DNA from: Clostridia bacterium
GTDB lineage: Bacteria; Bacillota; Clostridia; Christensenellales; Borkfalkiaceae
Length of the DNA: 8,331 bases
Assembly (NCBI GenBank): GCA_017620875.1
Contig: JAGAUH010000158.1
Location: forward strand, 1 to 8,331
Reading direction: 5' to 3'
The notes under the pieces are model-generated. The model did no database searches. It was given only the letters and a program-made list of their open reading frames with translations, and was not told the origin of the DNA. This document shows, one piece after another, positions 1 through 8,143 of the stretch (positions are counted from its first letter, which is position 1; the number at the start of each line of letters is the position of its first letter). A program made the position numbers and the translations under genes.

Positions 1-3000
1 AAGTTGGTAGATATAAATTTGACAAGAGACTACGCATGGGCGTTAGACTTCCCGGTTGCATTGCTTGGGAAGACGTTGTGGACGAGTATGGAGAAGTGCT
101 TTGTACCCAAGGCGAAGTTATTACTAACGAGCAAGCAGAAGCAATCCAAAACGCAGGCATCAACGAAATTTTCGTTAGTGTAAATGGTGAAAGACACAAA
201 ATTATTGCAAACAACACTGCAAACTTTAAAGCAATTACCGGTTTAGATGCTAAACCTTTCGGATTATTAGACTATATTTATTTGCCTAACTATCGCTTTA
301 TAGAAGAACTTGCTACAAGCGCTAGCGAAATTGGCGTAGAAGCAACTGCCGATAAATATTTAGACCGTATTAACGGCGTATTCTTCGTTGCCGAAACCGT
401 TACTCCAGAAGGCGAAGAAGAAAAACTAGAAGACAAAAAGACTAGAGAAAAGTTTAAAGAACAAAGAAATAAATTCGTTATTGCCAGCGTTGAGTTTATA
501 AAACTTATCCAAGAAGGCTTTAACGGAAAACTTACCGCAGAGCAAAAGAAAACTTTAAAGCCTGCATTTGATAAAATTAACTTTAAGCACATTGTTCCAG
601 ACGATATTATTGCAAGCGTTTCCGTAAACGTAGACTACAATTGCGGAATTGGCGAACTTGACAATATCGACCACTTGGCAAACAGACGTGTAAGAAGCGT
701 TGGCGAATTAATTCAAAATCAATTTAAAATTGGTATGACTAGATTAGAAAGAGTTATAAAAGAGCGTATGCAAACTTATAGCCTAAATCAAGAAGTTACA
801 CCGGAAAAATTAGTAAACGTTAGACCAATAAGCGCCGCTATTAAAGAGTTCTTTGGTTCTTCTCAATTATCACAATTTATGGACCAAACAAACCCTATTG
901 CAGAACTTACTCATAAGAGAAAATTATCGGCGTTAGGACCTGGTGGTTTAAATAGAGAAAGAGCCACTTACGAAGTAAGAGACGTACATTACACTCACTA
1001 CGGAAGAATGTGTCCTATCGAAACACCGGAAGGACAAAACATTGGTCTTATTACTTCTTTATCTTCTTTTGCAAAGGTAAACGAATTTGGATTTATCGAA
1101 TCTGCTTACAGAAGGGTAGATAAAGCAACCGGTAAAGTTACCGATATAGTAGACTACCTTGCCGCAGACGAAGAAGATAAATACGTAGTAGCGCAAGCAA
1201 ACGAACCGTTAGACGAAGAAGGAAGATTTGTTAAAGACTTAGTTTCTTGTAGAAGAAGAGAAGAAATTACGGAACTTCCTAAAGACCAAATAGATTATAT
1301 GGACGTATCGCCAAAGCAATTAGTATCAGTTGCAACCGCGTTAATTCCATTCTTAGAAAACGACGACACGAACAGAGCGCTAATGGGCTCTAACATGCAA
1401 AGACAAGCAGTTCCACTACTTAAACCGGAAGCGCCTATCGTAGGTACCGGAATAGAAGCAACTATCGCATACGATTCCGGCGTTATGGTAATAGCGCAAA
1501 ACGCAGGTGTAGTACAAAGAATTAGCGGTGATTGTATTATAATTAAGGAAGACGACGGAACTATTAGAGAGTACAAACTTAAAAAGTTCGAGCGTTCTAA
1601 CCAAGGTACTTGTTTAAATCAACACCCAATCGTAAACGTAGGCGACGTTGTAAAGGCGGGCGAAGTTATTGCCGACGGTCCTGCAACTAGTCAAGGTGAA
1701 CTTGCGTTAGGTAGAAATATCCTAATCGGCTTTATGACTTGGGAAGGTTACAACTACGAAGACGCTATTCTACTTTCTGAAAAACTAGTTATGAACGACG
1801 TGTTTACGTCTATCCATATAGAAGAATATCAAACCGACGCAAGGGAAATTGCAAAACTTGGCGTTGAAGAGATTACTAGGGATATCGCGGGCGCGAGCGC
1901 GGATCTACTTAAGAATTTAGACGAAGACGGAATTATCCGTATCGGTTCGGAAGTTACTAGCGAAGACTACTTAGTAGGTAAAGTTACTCCTAAGGGAGAG
2001 GCGGAACTTACTCCGGAAGAAAAAATGCTTAGGGCAATTTTCGGAAACAAGGCTAGAGAAGTTAGGGATACTTCTTTAAAGGTTCCTCACGGCGAAGGCG
2101 GTGTAGTAGTTGACGTTAAAGTATTTACAAGAGAAAACAAAGACGAATTAGCACCCGGCGTAAGAAAATCCGTTAGGGTTTACATTGCTCAAAAGAGAAA
2201 GATTTCCGTTGGTGATAAAATGGCTGGTAGACACGGAAACAAGGGTGTTATTTCAAGAATTTTACCAGAAAGCGATATGCCGTTTATGGCAGACGGTACT
2301 CCGTTACAAATCGTGTTAAACCCACTAGGCGTTCCTTCTCGTATGAACATTGGACAAGTGCTAGAAGTACACCTTGGTTTAGTATGTAAACAACTAGGTT
2401 GGAAGATTGCTACTCCTGTATTTGACGGAGCAACCGAAAAGGATATAGAAGAATTACTTGCAGAAAACGGATTTGTTAACCCAGAAGGAAAAGTTGACGG
2501 AAAAATTCAACTTTACGACGGAAGAACTGGTGAACCGTTTGAAAATAGGGTTACTATCGGTCAAATGTACATGATAAAACTTCACCACTTAGTAGACGAT
2601 AAAATCCACGCAAGAAGTATTGGACCTTACTCACTAGTAACGCAACAACCATTAGGTGGTAAAGCGCAATTTGGTGGACAAAGATTTGGTGAAATGGAAG
2701 TTTGGGCACTAGAAGCGTATGGTGCGGCTCACATTTTACAAGAATTATTAACGGTTAAATCAGACGACGTTCAAGGAAGGGTAAGAACTTACGACTCTAT
2801 AGTTAAGGGTAACGAAGTTAGCGAACCTGGTATTCCAGAAGCGTTTAAAGTATTGTTAAAAGAATTACAATCTCTAGCGTTAGATATTAAAGTTCTAACC
2901 GAAACCGGCGAAGAATTATCGCTTAAAGAACTTTACAACGAAGACTATACTCAAGATAAGAGTAAAGAATTTGGACCTAGAGAAGAAGTTAAGTTATTCG

Positions 3001-3182
3001 ATCAAGAAGAAACCGACGATATCATTGACGACGAAGAAGAACTTGACGTTGACGATATCTTTAACGACGATTTTAACGACGATACGGATTTCCAATCTAA
3101 AGACATGTTCGAAGATGACGACGAATATGCGGACGTGGACGATTTAGGCAACATCTTTGATGATGACGATACCGATTTTTAA
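1..3182 (+). CDS. rpoB: DNA-directed RNA polymerase subunit beta, 5'-truncated by window edge
   Basis: Beta subunit of RNA polymerase, which with beta' forms the active-site cleft. The frame is open from base 3, and the first codons read [11 protein letters not shown], a conserved internal beta motif, so the ATG at 36 is an internal Met and the true start lies upstream (about 280 residues missing by comparison with B. subtilis, from memory). In order: a long insert after VGRYK (to about base 600), [14 protein letters not shown], the rifampicin region [16 protein letters not shown] (849-896) then [11 protein letters not shown] (903-935), [22 protein letters not shown], and the active-site motif [12 protein letters not shown] (2211-2246) with both conserved lysines (codons 2217 and 2241). 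[24 protein letters not shown] marks the C-terminal clamp region. The E. coli-type insertion before DELAPGV is absent, as in Gram-positives. The last 63 residues form a highly acidic tail. Oddities: Lys at the E. coli Arg529 position, the enlarged insert and the tail. Family assignment is certain. Confidence 0.99.
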   Translation, partial: VGRYKFDKRLRMGVRLPGCIAWEDVVDEYGEVLCTQGEVITNEQAEAIQNAGINEIFVSVNGERHKIIANNTANFKAITGLDAKPFGLLDYIYLPNYRFIEELATSASEIGVEATADKYLDRINGVFFVAETVTPEGEEEKLEDKKTREKFKEQRNKFVIASVEFIKLIQEGFNGKLTAEQKKTLKPAFDKINFKHIVPDDIIASVSVNVDYNCGIGELDNIDHLANRRVRSVGELIQNQFKIGMTRLERVIKERMQTYSLNQEVTPEKLVNVRPISAAIKEFFGSSQLSQFMDQTNPIAELTHKRKLSALGPGGLNRERATYEVRDVHYTHYGRMCPIETPEGQNIGLITSLSSFAKVNEFGFIESAYRRVDKATGKVTDIVDYLAADEEDKYVVAQANEPLDEEGRFVKDLVSCRRREEITELPKDQIDYMDVSPKQLVSVATALIPFLENDDTNRALMGSNMQRQAVPLLKPEAPIVGTGIEATIAYDSGVMVIAQNAGVVQRISGDCIIIKEDDGTIREYKLKKFERSNQGTCLNQHPIVNVGDVVKAGEVIADGPATSQGELALGRNILIGFMTWEGYNYEDAILLSEKLVMNDVFTSIHIEEYQTDAREIAKLGVEEITRDIAGASADLLKNLDEDGIIRIGSEVTSEDYLVGKVTPKGEAELTPEEKMLRAIFGNKAREVRDTSLKVPHGEGGVVVDVKVFTRENKDELAPGVRKSVRVYIAQKRKISVGDKMAGRHGNKGVISRILPESDMPFMADGTPLQIVLNPLGVPSRMNIGQVLEVHLGLVCKQLGWKIATPVFDGATEKDIEELLAENGFVNPEGKVDGKIQLYDGRTGEPFENRVTIGQMYMIKLHHLVDDKIHARSIGPYSLVTQQPLGGKAQFGGQRFGEMEVWALEAYGAAHILQELLTVKSDDVQGRVRTYDSIVKGNEVSEPGIPEAFKVLLKELQSLALDIKVLTETGEELSLKELYNEDYTQDKSKEFGPREEVKLFDQEETDDIIDDEEELDVDDIFNDDFNDDTDFQSKDMFEDDDEYADVDDLGNIFDDDDTDF

Positions 3183-3183
3183 T

Positions 3184-3190
3184 AAGGGGG
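3184..3190 (+). promoter_or_regulatory. Ribosome binding site of rpoC, variant AAGGGGG
   Basis: AAGGGGG sits 10 nt before the rpoC ATG and directly after the rpoB stop codon. It differs from the AAGGAGG used by rpsL and rpsG by one A-to-G change, which would give a G-U wobble with the 16S tail. It fixes the rpoC start at 3201, the first ATG after rpoB. Confidence 0.8.
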
Positions 3191-3200
3191 ATTTAAAATA

Positions 3201-6200
3201 ATGTTTGAACTTCATAACTTTGAATATATACAAATAGGAATTGCTTCCCCAGACAAAATAAGAAGCTGGTCTTCGGGTGAGGTTACAAAATCCGAAACCA
3301 TAAACTATAAATCTCAAAAGCCGGAAAAAGACGGACTTTTCTGCGAAAAGATTTTTGGACCTACTAGAGACTGGGAATGTCATTGTGGTAAGTACAAAAA
3401 GGTTCGTTTTAAAGGTATGACCTGCGAAAAGTGTGGCGTAGATATAGTACAATCTAAAGTTCGTAGAGAACGTATGGGTACTATCGAACTTGCCGCTCCC
3501 GTTTCTCACTTTTGGTATTTTAGGGGAAATCCAAGCAAAATTGGCTTAATGTTAGAGTTGAGCAATAAAGAATTAGAGCAAGTTATATACATTAAAAACT
3601 ATATCGTTTTAGATCCTGGTAACACAGAATTAAGCAAAAAACAAGTTGTAACTTTAACTCAAATTCAAGCAGTTAAGCAAGAAATCGAATCTCAACTAGA
3701 TGCAGAAGGTAACCCTATAAAGTGTACTTTAAGGGTTGGTACCGGTGCGGAAGCCATTAAAGAATTATTATGCGAAATTGACTTAGACGAAAAGTACGAA
3801 GAAATTAGCAAAAAAATTCAAGATTTATACGAAAGTAACGCTAAAAAGTCAAAGGGAACTCAAAACGTTTCTGCAAACAACGCTAAGAGAGAACAACTAG
3901 TTAAAAAACTAGAAGTTGTAGACAGTTTCAGAAAGAGTAAACAAAGACCAGAATGGATGATTTTAGACGTTATCCCCGTTATCCCACCAGAATTAAGACC
4001 TATGGTTCCGCTAGATGGTGGTAGATACGCTACTAGTGACCTTAACGAACTTTACAGAAGGGTTATAAACAGAAATAACAGACTTAAAAAGTTTATTGGT
4101 TTAAACGCACCACCTGCAATGATTAACAACGAAAAGAGAATGTTACAAGAAGCAGTAGACGCGTTAATTGATAATGGTAAGAGAGGAAAGGCTATTACCG
4201 GACCTGGTAATAGAGAATTAAAATCTTTATCAGGATTACTACGTGGTAAACAAGGACGTTTCCGTCAAAACCTACTTGGTAAACGTGTTGACTATTCAGG
4301 ACGTTCGGTTATCGTCGTTGGACCAGAATTAAAGTTGTATCAATGTGGTCTTCCTAAAGAAATGGCTATCGAATTATTTAAGCCTTTCGTTATGAAGAAA
4401 CTAGTTGATATGAAAGAGTGTCATACCGTAAAAGCCGCAAGACACGCAGTAGAAAGATTAAATCCTATCGTTTGGGATATCTTAGAAGAAGTTATTAAGG
4501 ATCACCCAGTACTACTTAACCGTGCTCCTACGCTTCATAGACTTTCTATTCAAGCATTCGAACCTGTACTTATCGAAGGTAGAGCAATAAAACTACACCC
4601 GTTAGTATGTACTGCGTTTAACGCCGACTTCGACGGAGACCAAATGGCAGTTCACGTTCCTCTATCTTTAGAGGCGCAAGCAGAAGCAAGATTTTTAATG
4701 CTTGCTAGCAACAATATTTTAAAACTTTCTGACGGACAACCGGTTATGAGCCCATCTCAAGATATGGTTTTAGGTTGCTATTACCTAACTATTAAGAGAA
4801 GGGAAATTGGTAAAACCTATATGGTAAACGGCGTAGAAGAAGTTTACCAAGGTGGTATGTATGCTAGCGAAGAAGAAGCGTTAATTGCTTACCAAACTAA
4901 ATCTATTGCGCTTCAAGACGAAATATACGTTAGAAGAACTTTAGAAATAGACGGGGTAAAACAAACGGGAAGAATTAAAACTACCGTTGGTAGAATGATA
5001 TTTAACAACGCTATTCCTCAAGATATTAATTACAATTTCAAGAGCGACACAACTGAAACAGAACAAGAAAAAGAAAGACCTTATTTAAACGATAAGAGAT
5101 TCCAATTTAAAATTGATACCTTAATTAAAAAAGGCGAACTAAAGAAAATTGTAGACGCTTGCTTTAAACAAGGCGGTTCAGTTTGCGCTGCAAACACTTT
5201 AGATAGCATTAAAACTCTAGGCTATAAATATTCTACTGTTGGTGTGTTAACTACTTCGGTATTCGATATGTTCGTGCCAAAGACTAAGGACGAAGTTATA
5301 GAGCAAGCAACTAAAGACGTACACAAAATTTCTAAACAATTTGGTAGGGGACTTCTTACCGAAGACGAAAGATATAAAGCAGTAGTTGACATTTGGACTG
5401 AAACTACTAAAAAGGTTACGGATATTCTAAAGGCAAGCCAAGAGAAGTTTAACCCTATTTGGATGATGGCAGACTCTGGTGCCCGTGGTAGTATCGACCA
5501 AATTAAACAATTAGCAGGTATGCGTGGTCTTATGACTAACCCACAAGGTAAGGTTATCGAAATTCCGGTTAAATCTTGCTTTAGAGAAGGTCTAAGCGTA
5601 TTAGAATACTTTATTTCTTCACACGGTGGACGTAAAGGTCTTGCCGATACGGCGTTAAAGACTTCCGACTCCGGTTACTTAACGAGAAGACTAGTAGACG
5701 TTGCTCAAGTAGTTATCGTAAGAGAAGACGACTGTGGCGACAGAAAGGGTAGAGTAGTTTCTGCTATTATGCCAAGCAACGGCGAAACTAAACCTATCGA
5801 AAAATTGGCAGACAGAATTGCCGGTAGATATACCGTAGAGGCAATCGTAAATTCTGACGGAGAAATTCTTGCTCCTGCAGATAGTATGATTACCGAAGAT
5901 CAAGCAAAGGCAATAGAAAAAGCCGGTATTACTTCCGTTAAAATCAGAAGCGTATTTAGTTGTCAAACACACAACGGCGTTTGTGCAAGATGTTATGGTA
6001 AAAACATGAGTAGTATGAATCCTGTAACCAAGGGCGAGGCAGTTGGTGTTATCGCTGCTCAATCTATCGGTGAACCAGGTACGCAACTTACCATGAGAAC
6101 GTTCCACACAGGTGGTATCGCATCTACCGGAGATATTACTCAAGGTCTTCCTAGAATAGAAGAATTATTCGAAGTAAGAAATCCAAAAGGAAAGGCTATC

Positions 6201-6938
6201 ATTTGTGAAATAGACGGTACCGTTTCTCTACACGAAAACGAGAAAAACGGGGCAAGAATAGTTAAAATTACGGGCTACGATAAAGAAAAAGAATATGCAA
6301 TTCCTTTCTCATCTCAACTTCTTGTTAAAGAAGGGGAAGAAGTTACTGCAGGAACTTTCTTAACGGTTGGTTCTGCTTATCCAAAGGAAGTGTTAAAAAT
6401 TCTTGGTGCAAGGGGAGTTCAAGACTATATCCTTAAAGAAGTTCAATCAGTTTACCGCGCGCAAGGCGTTGACATTAACGACAAACACGTAGAAGTTATC
6501 GTTAGACAAATGTTAAGAAAGGTAAGGGTAGAAGCAAGTGGAGATACTGCTTTATTACCAGGCGAACTTGTTGACGTAGACAGATTAGACGAAGAGAATA
6601 TTAGAGCAATCGAAAAGGGTGGCGAACCTGCAAACGTTAGTCCTATTATTCAAGGTATTACAAAGGCAAGTTTAACAAGCGAATCTTTCTTAAGCGCCGC
6701 ATCTTTCCAAGAGACGGAAAAAGTATTAACCGACGCTGCTATTAAGAGCAAGGTAGACCCACTAGTTGGCTTAAAAGAAAACATTATTTTAGGTAAACTA
6801 ATCCCTGCGGGAACAGGTAGCAAAGAGTATAAAAACCTTAGCACGAGAATAGTTGGCGTAACTAGCGCAGAAAGATACGCCGCTGCAATGGACCCTACGG
6901 AAGAATTTGTAGAAGAAACTGCTTCTGACGAAGAGTAA
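3201..6938 (+). CDS. rpoC: DNA-directed RNA polymerase subunit beta'
   Basis: Catalytic beta' subunit, complete at 1245 residues, slightly longer than B. subtilis RpoC (about 1200). Visible elements in order: zinc-binding module with Cys60, Cys62, Cys75 and Cys78; the lid/rudder region with [20 protein letters not shown] and [20 protein letters not shown]; the catalytic NADFDGDQM with Mg-binding Asp476, Asp478 and Asp480; the second zinc site Cys845, Cys921, Cys928, Cys931; the bridge helix around 800-835 ([19 protein letters not shown]); and trigger-loop residues MRTFH (Met965, Arg966, His969). The trigger loop lacks the large E. coli insertion and runs directly into [15 protein letters not shown], as in Gram-positives. 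The C-terminus matches the family through [17 protein letters not shown] and [17 protein letters not shown], then ends in a short acidic tail. The gene starts 18 bp after rpoB, so the two are co-transcribed. Oddities are Gln84 beside the first zinc site and Gly810/Ser822 in the bridge helix. Assignment is certain. Confidence 0.99.
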   Translation: MFELHNFEYIQIGIASPDKIRSWSSGEVTKSETINYKSQKPEKDGLFCEKIFGPTRDWECHCGKYKKVRFKGMTCEKCGVDIVQSKVRRERMGTIELAAPVSHFWYFRGNPSKIGLMLELSNKELEQVIYIKNYIVLDPGNTELSKKQVVTLTQIQAVKQEIESQLDAEGNPIKCTLRVGTGAEAIKELLCEIDLDEKYEEISKKIQDLYESNAKKSKGTQNVSANNAKREQLVKKLEVVDSFRKSKQRPEWMILDVIPVIPPELRPMVPLDGGRYATSDLNELYRRVINRNNRLKKFIGLNAPPAMINNEKRMLQEAVDALIDNGKRGKAITGPGNRELKSLSGLLRGKQGRFRQNLLGKRVDYSGRSVIVVGPELKLYQCGLPKEMAIELFKPFVMKKLVDMKECHTVKAARHAVERLNPIVWDILEEVIKDHPVLLNRAPTLHRLSIQAFEPVLIEGRAIKLHPLVCTAFNADFDGDQMAVHVPLSLEAQAEARFLMLASNNILKLSDGQPVMSPSQDMVLGCYYLTIKRREIGKTYMVNGVEEVYQGGMYASEEEALIAYQTKSIALQDEIYVRRTLEIDGVKQTGRIKTTVGRMIFNNAIPQDINYNFKSDTTETEQEKERPYLNDKRFQFKIDTLIKKGELKKIVDACFKQGGSVCAANTLDSIKTLGYKYSTVGVLTTSVFDMFVPKTKDEVIEQATKDVHKISKQFGRGLLTEDERYKAVVDIWTETTKKVTDILKASQEKFNPIWMMADSGARGSIDQIKQLAGMRGLMTNPQGKVIEIPVKSCFREGLSVLEYFISSHGGRKGLADTALKTSDSGYLTRRLVDVAQVVIVREDDCGDRKGRVVSAIMPSNGETKPIEKLADRIAGRYTVEAIVNSDGEILAPADSMITEDQAKAIEKAGITSVKIRSVFSCQTHNGVCARCYGKNMSSMNPVTKGEAVGVIAAQSIGEPGTQLTMRTFHTGGIASTGDITQGLPRIEELFEVRNPKGKAIICEIDGTVSLHENEKNGARIVKITGYDKEKEYAIPFSSQLLVKEGEEVTAGTFLTVGSAYPKEVLKILGARGVQDYILKEVQSVYRAQGVDINDKHVEVIVRQMLRKVRVEASGDTALLPGELVDVDRLDEENIRAIEKGGEPANVSPIIQGITKASLTSESFLSAASFQETEKVLTDAAIKSKVDPLVGLKENIILGKLIPAGTGSKEYKNLSTRIVGVTSAERYAAAMDPTEEFVEETASDEE

Positions 6939-6962
6939 ATTGCTAAAAATAGTTAAATTTAA

Positions 6963-6992
6963 TTGACAAAACGTATAAAAAAATGATAAAAT
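6963..6992 (+). promoter_or_regulatory. Predicted housekeeping sigma promoter for the str genes (rpsL-rpsG-fusA)
   Basis: A perfect -35 box TTGACA (6963-6968) is followed after 18 bp by TAAAAT (6987-6992), a 5-of-6 match to TATAAT. It is preceded by an extended -10 element TGA (6984-6986). Transcription would begin near 6998-7000, giving an rpsL leader of about 139 nt. The site starts 25 bp after the rpoC stop. No hairpin-plus-T-run terminator separates it from rpoC, so rpoBC read-through probably adds to its output. Prediction from sequence only. Confidence 0.7.
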
Positions 6993-6998
6993 AACACG

Positions 6999-7137
6999 GT
7001 AAAATGCGGAATTGTGGGGATTTATTAAAAAAAGTCTTAACAAAACCGCCTTTATCGCTGTAAAAACAGTGAAAATATGCTTTCTTTAGCGGGGGTAACC
7101 GCTGGAAATATCCGATATTAAAACAAGGAGGAAAAAA
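6999..7137 (+). promoter_or_regulatory. rpsL 5' leader with two small hairpins
   Basis: The 139-nt untranslated leader expected from the promoter at 6963-6992. Hairpin A is 7055-7061 paired with 7066-7072 (7 bp including one G-U, AAAA loop). Hairpin B is AGCGG (7088-7092) paired with CCGCT (7099-7103), loop GGGTAA, extendable by weak wobble pairs. Neither is followed by a T-run, so neither is an intrinsic terminator. GCGG and CCGC alternate at 7006, 7046, 7089 and 7099, so other short pairings are possible. The segment ends in a canonical AAGGAGG (7125-7131), 6 nt from the rpsL ATG. No known riboswitch or r-protein leader was recognised; the regulatory role is inferred from length and position. 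Confidence 0.4.
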
Positions 7138-7509
7138 ATGCCAACCATTAATCAAATCATTAAGCAAGGCAGAAGAACGGCTGAAGAAAAGAGCAAAGCT
7201 CCTATTATGGATAAATGTCCTCAAAGAAGAGGCGTTTGCTTAACAGTTACTACGACTTCTCCAAAGAAGCCAAACTCAGCTATGCGTAAAATTGCCAGAG
7301 TACGTTTGACTAATAAGCAAGAGGGTATCGTTTATATCCCAGGCGAAGGTCATAACTTACAAGAACACAGTTCAGTGCTTATTCGTGGCGGAAGGGTTAG
7401 AGACTTACCAGGTGTAAGATATCACGTAATCCGCGGTACTTTAGATACTGCTGGCGTTGCAAAACGTAAGCAAGCAAGAAGTAAATACGGCGCTAAAAAA
7501 CCTAAGTAA
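7138..7509 (+). CDS. rpsL: 30S ribosomal protein S12
   Basis: S12 of the 30S subunit, located at the decoding centre and central to tRNA selection accuracy. It has 123 residues, the short form seen in E. coli and Clostridium, without the insertion of about 14 residues I recall in Bacillus. It aligns with E. coli S12 without gaps through the functional loops: [19 protein letters not shown] (Lys43 retained), [10 protein letters not shown] and [15 protein letters not shown]. Asp89, the residue methylthiolated by RimO in E. coli, is present. Position 88 (codon 7399-7401) is Arg instead of the usual Lys, the same change as a classical streptomycin-resistance mutation. The C-terminus [12 protein letters not shown] is typical. 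The ATG has AAGGAGG 6 nt upstream and is the first gene behind the predicted str promoter. Assignment is certain. Confidence 0.99.
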   Translation: MPTINQIIKQGRRTAEEKSKAPIMDKCPQRRGVCLTVTTTSPKKPNSAMRKIARVRLTNKQEGIVYIPGEGHNLQEHSSVLIRGGRVRDLPGVRYHVIRGTLDTAGVAKRKQARSKYGAKKPK

Positions 7510-7523
7510 TTTTTAAAAATTAC

Positions 7524-7615
7524 ACCTAATATCGGAATTCAGCAACCCGATGTAGGTAGGCAGTATGCTTTATAGCAGAAGGTTCGCTAGAAGAAATTCG
7601 GGCGATAGCTGTACT
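7524..7615 (+). promoter_or_regulatory. Structured rpsL-rpsG intergenic RNA, candidate S7 autoregulatory site
   Basis: This lies in the 148-bp rpsL-rpsG gap, which is long for Gram-positive str operons. Hairpin P1 pairs 7524-7528 with 7553-7557, then after a bulged A7529 and a U-G pair, 7531-7535 with 7547-7551. That gives 11 pairs closing the 11-nt loop AATTCAGCAAC. A second helix can form between 7562-7569 and 7607-7615 (8 pairs, one bulge) around an inner stem 7584-7588/7601-7605. The P1 loop and the stretch TCGCTAG (7584-7590) resemble parts of the 16S rRNA 3' major domain, the domain bound by S7. In E. coli, S7 represses translation from the equivalent rpsL-rpsG spacer. The structure was drawn by hand, and an S7 role here is inference. 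Confidence 0.45.
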
Positions 7616-7657
7616 AAAAGGGAAATTACCCAAAATCAATAAAGGAGGAAACAAATT

Positions 7658-8128
7658 ATGCCAAGAAGAGGCGGAGTTCCTAAAAGGGACGTATTACCAG
7701 ACGCACTTTATGGAAGCAAGGTTGTAACTAAGTTTATCAACCAAGTTATGCTAGACGGTAAAAAAGGTATTGCACAAGGTCTAGTTTACGGTGCTTTCGA
7801 TATTATAAAAGAAAAAACTGGTCAAGAACCTATGGAAGTATTTAACCAAGCAATAGCAAACGCTATGCCTTTACTAGAGGTTAAAGCAAGAAGAGTAGGT
7901 GGTAGTAACTATCAAGTACCTATCGAAATCAGACCGGAAAGAAGACAAACACTTGCTATTCGTTGGTTAGTTGCAAGCGCAAGAAAGAGAAGCGATAGAA
8001 CTATGGATTTAAGAATCGCTAACGAACTTATGGACGCAGCAAACAACACGGGCGGAGCAGTTAAGAAAAAAGACGAAACTCACAGAATGGCAGAGGCTAA
8101 CAAGGCATTTGCTCATTATCGTTGGTAA
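7658..8128 (+). CDS. rpsG: 30S ribosomal protein S7
   Basis: S7 nucleates assembly of the 30S head by binding the 3' major domain of 16S rRNA, and lies near the E site. The 156 residues match the usual Gram-positive length. Family motifs are visible from end to end: MPRRGG and KRDVLPD at the start, the basic N-terminal segment, [39 protein letters not shown] (the conserved RNA-binding core), AIRWLV, and [31 protein letters not shown] at the C-terminus. The ATG is preceded by AAGGAGG (7642-7648) with 9-nt spacing. The gene follows rpsL by 148 bp of probably structured spacer and precedes fusA by 15 bp, so the three most likely form one str transcription unit. If the spacer is an S7 site, S7 would control its own synthesis and possibly EF-G through coupling. 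No unusual residues were noticed. Assignment is certain. Confidence 0.99.
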   Translation: MPRRGGVPKRDVLPDALYGSKVVTKFINQVMLDGKKGIAQGLVYGAFDIIKEKTGQEPMEVFNQAIANAMPLLEVKARRVGGSNYQVPIEIRPERRQTLAIRWLVASARKRSDRTMDLRIANELMDAANNTGGAVKKKDETHRMAEANKAFAHYRW

Positions 8129-8143
8129 TAATAGGAGAACATT

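Noticed and set aside
36..38. ATG as the start codon of rpoB
   Set aside because: The frame stays open to base 3 and encodes [11 protein letters not shown], a conserved internal beta motif; the real start lies outside the window.
3000..3179. GAC/GAT-rich DNA as a nucleotide repeat or phase-variable tract
   Set aside because: The pattern follows mixed Asp codons without a perfect repeated unit, so it reflects protein composition rather than a slippage-prone repeat.
6974..6979. TATAAA as the -10 box for TTGACA at 6963
   Set aside because: The spacing to the -35 box would be only 5 bp; TAAAAT at 6987 with an extended TGA and 18-bp spacer fits far better.
6939..6998. Intrinsic terminator after rpoC
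   Set aside because: No GC-containing stem followed by a T-run is present; the A-rich stretches belong to the promoter spacer and surroundings.
290..7224. Several minus-strand open frames of 62-150 codons (for example 5691-6143, 3144-3509, 6943-7224)
   Set aside because: They mostly lie antisense to conserved rpoB, rpoC and rpsL sequence, have no recognisable protein motifs, and reflect codon bias of the sense genes.
7508..7521. Perfect 14-bp palindrome AATTTTTAAAAATT after rpsL as a terminator
   Set aside because: The stem would be A-U only with no loop and no following GC stem plus U-run, so it cannot act as an intrinsic terminator; probably AT-rich chance.
7620..7631. GGG/CCC hairpin just before the rpsG Shine-Dalgarno
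   Set aside because: Only three base pairs with a 6-nt loop; too weak to claim as a structure.
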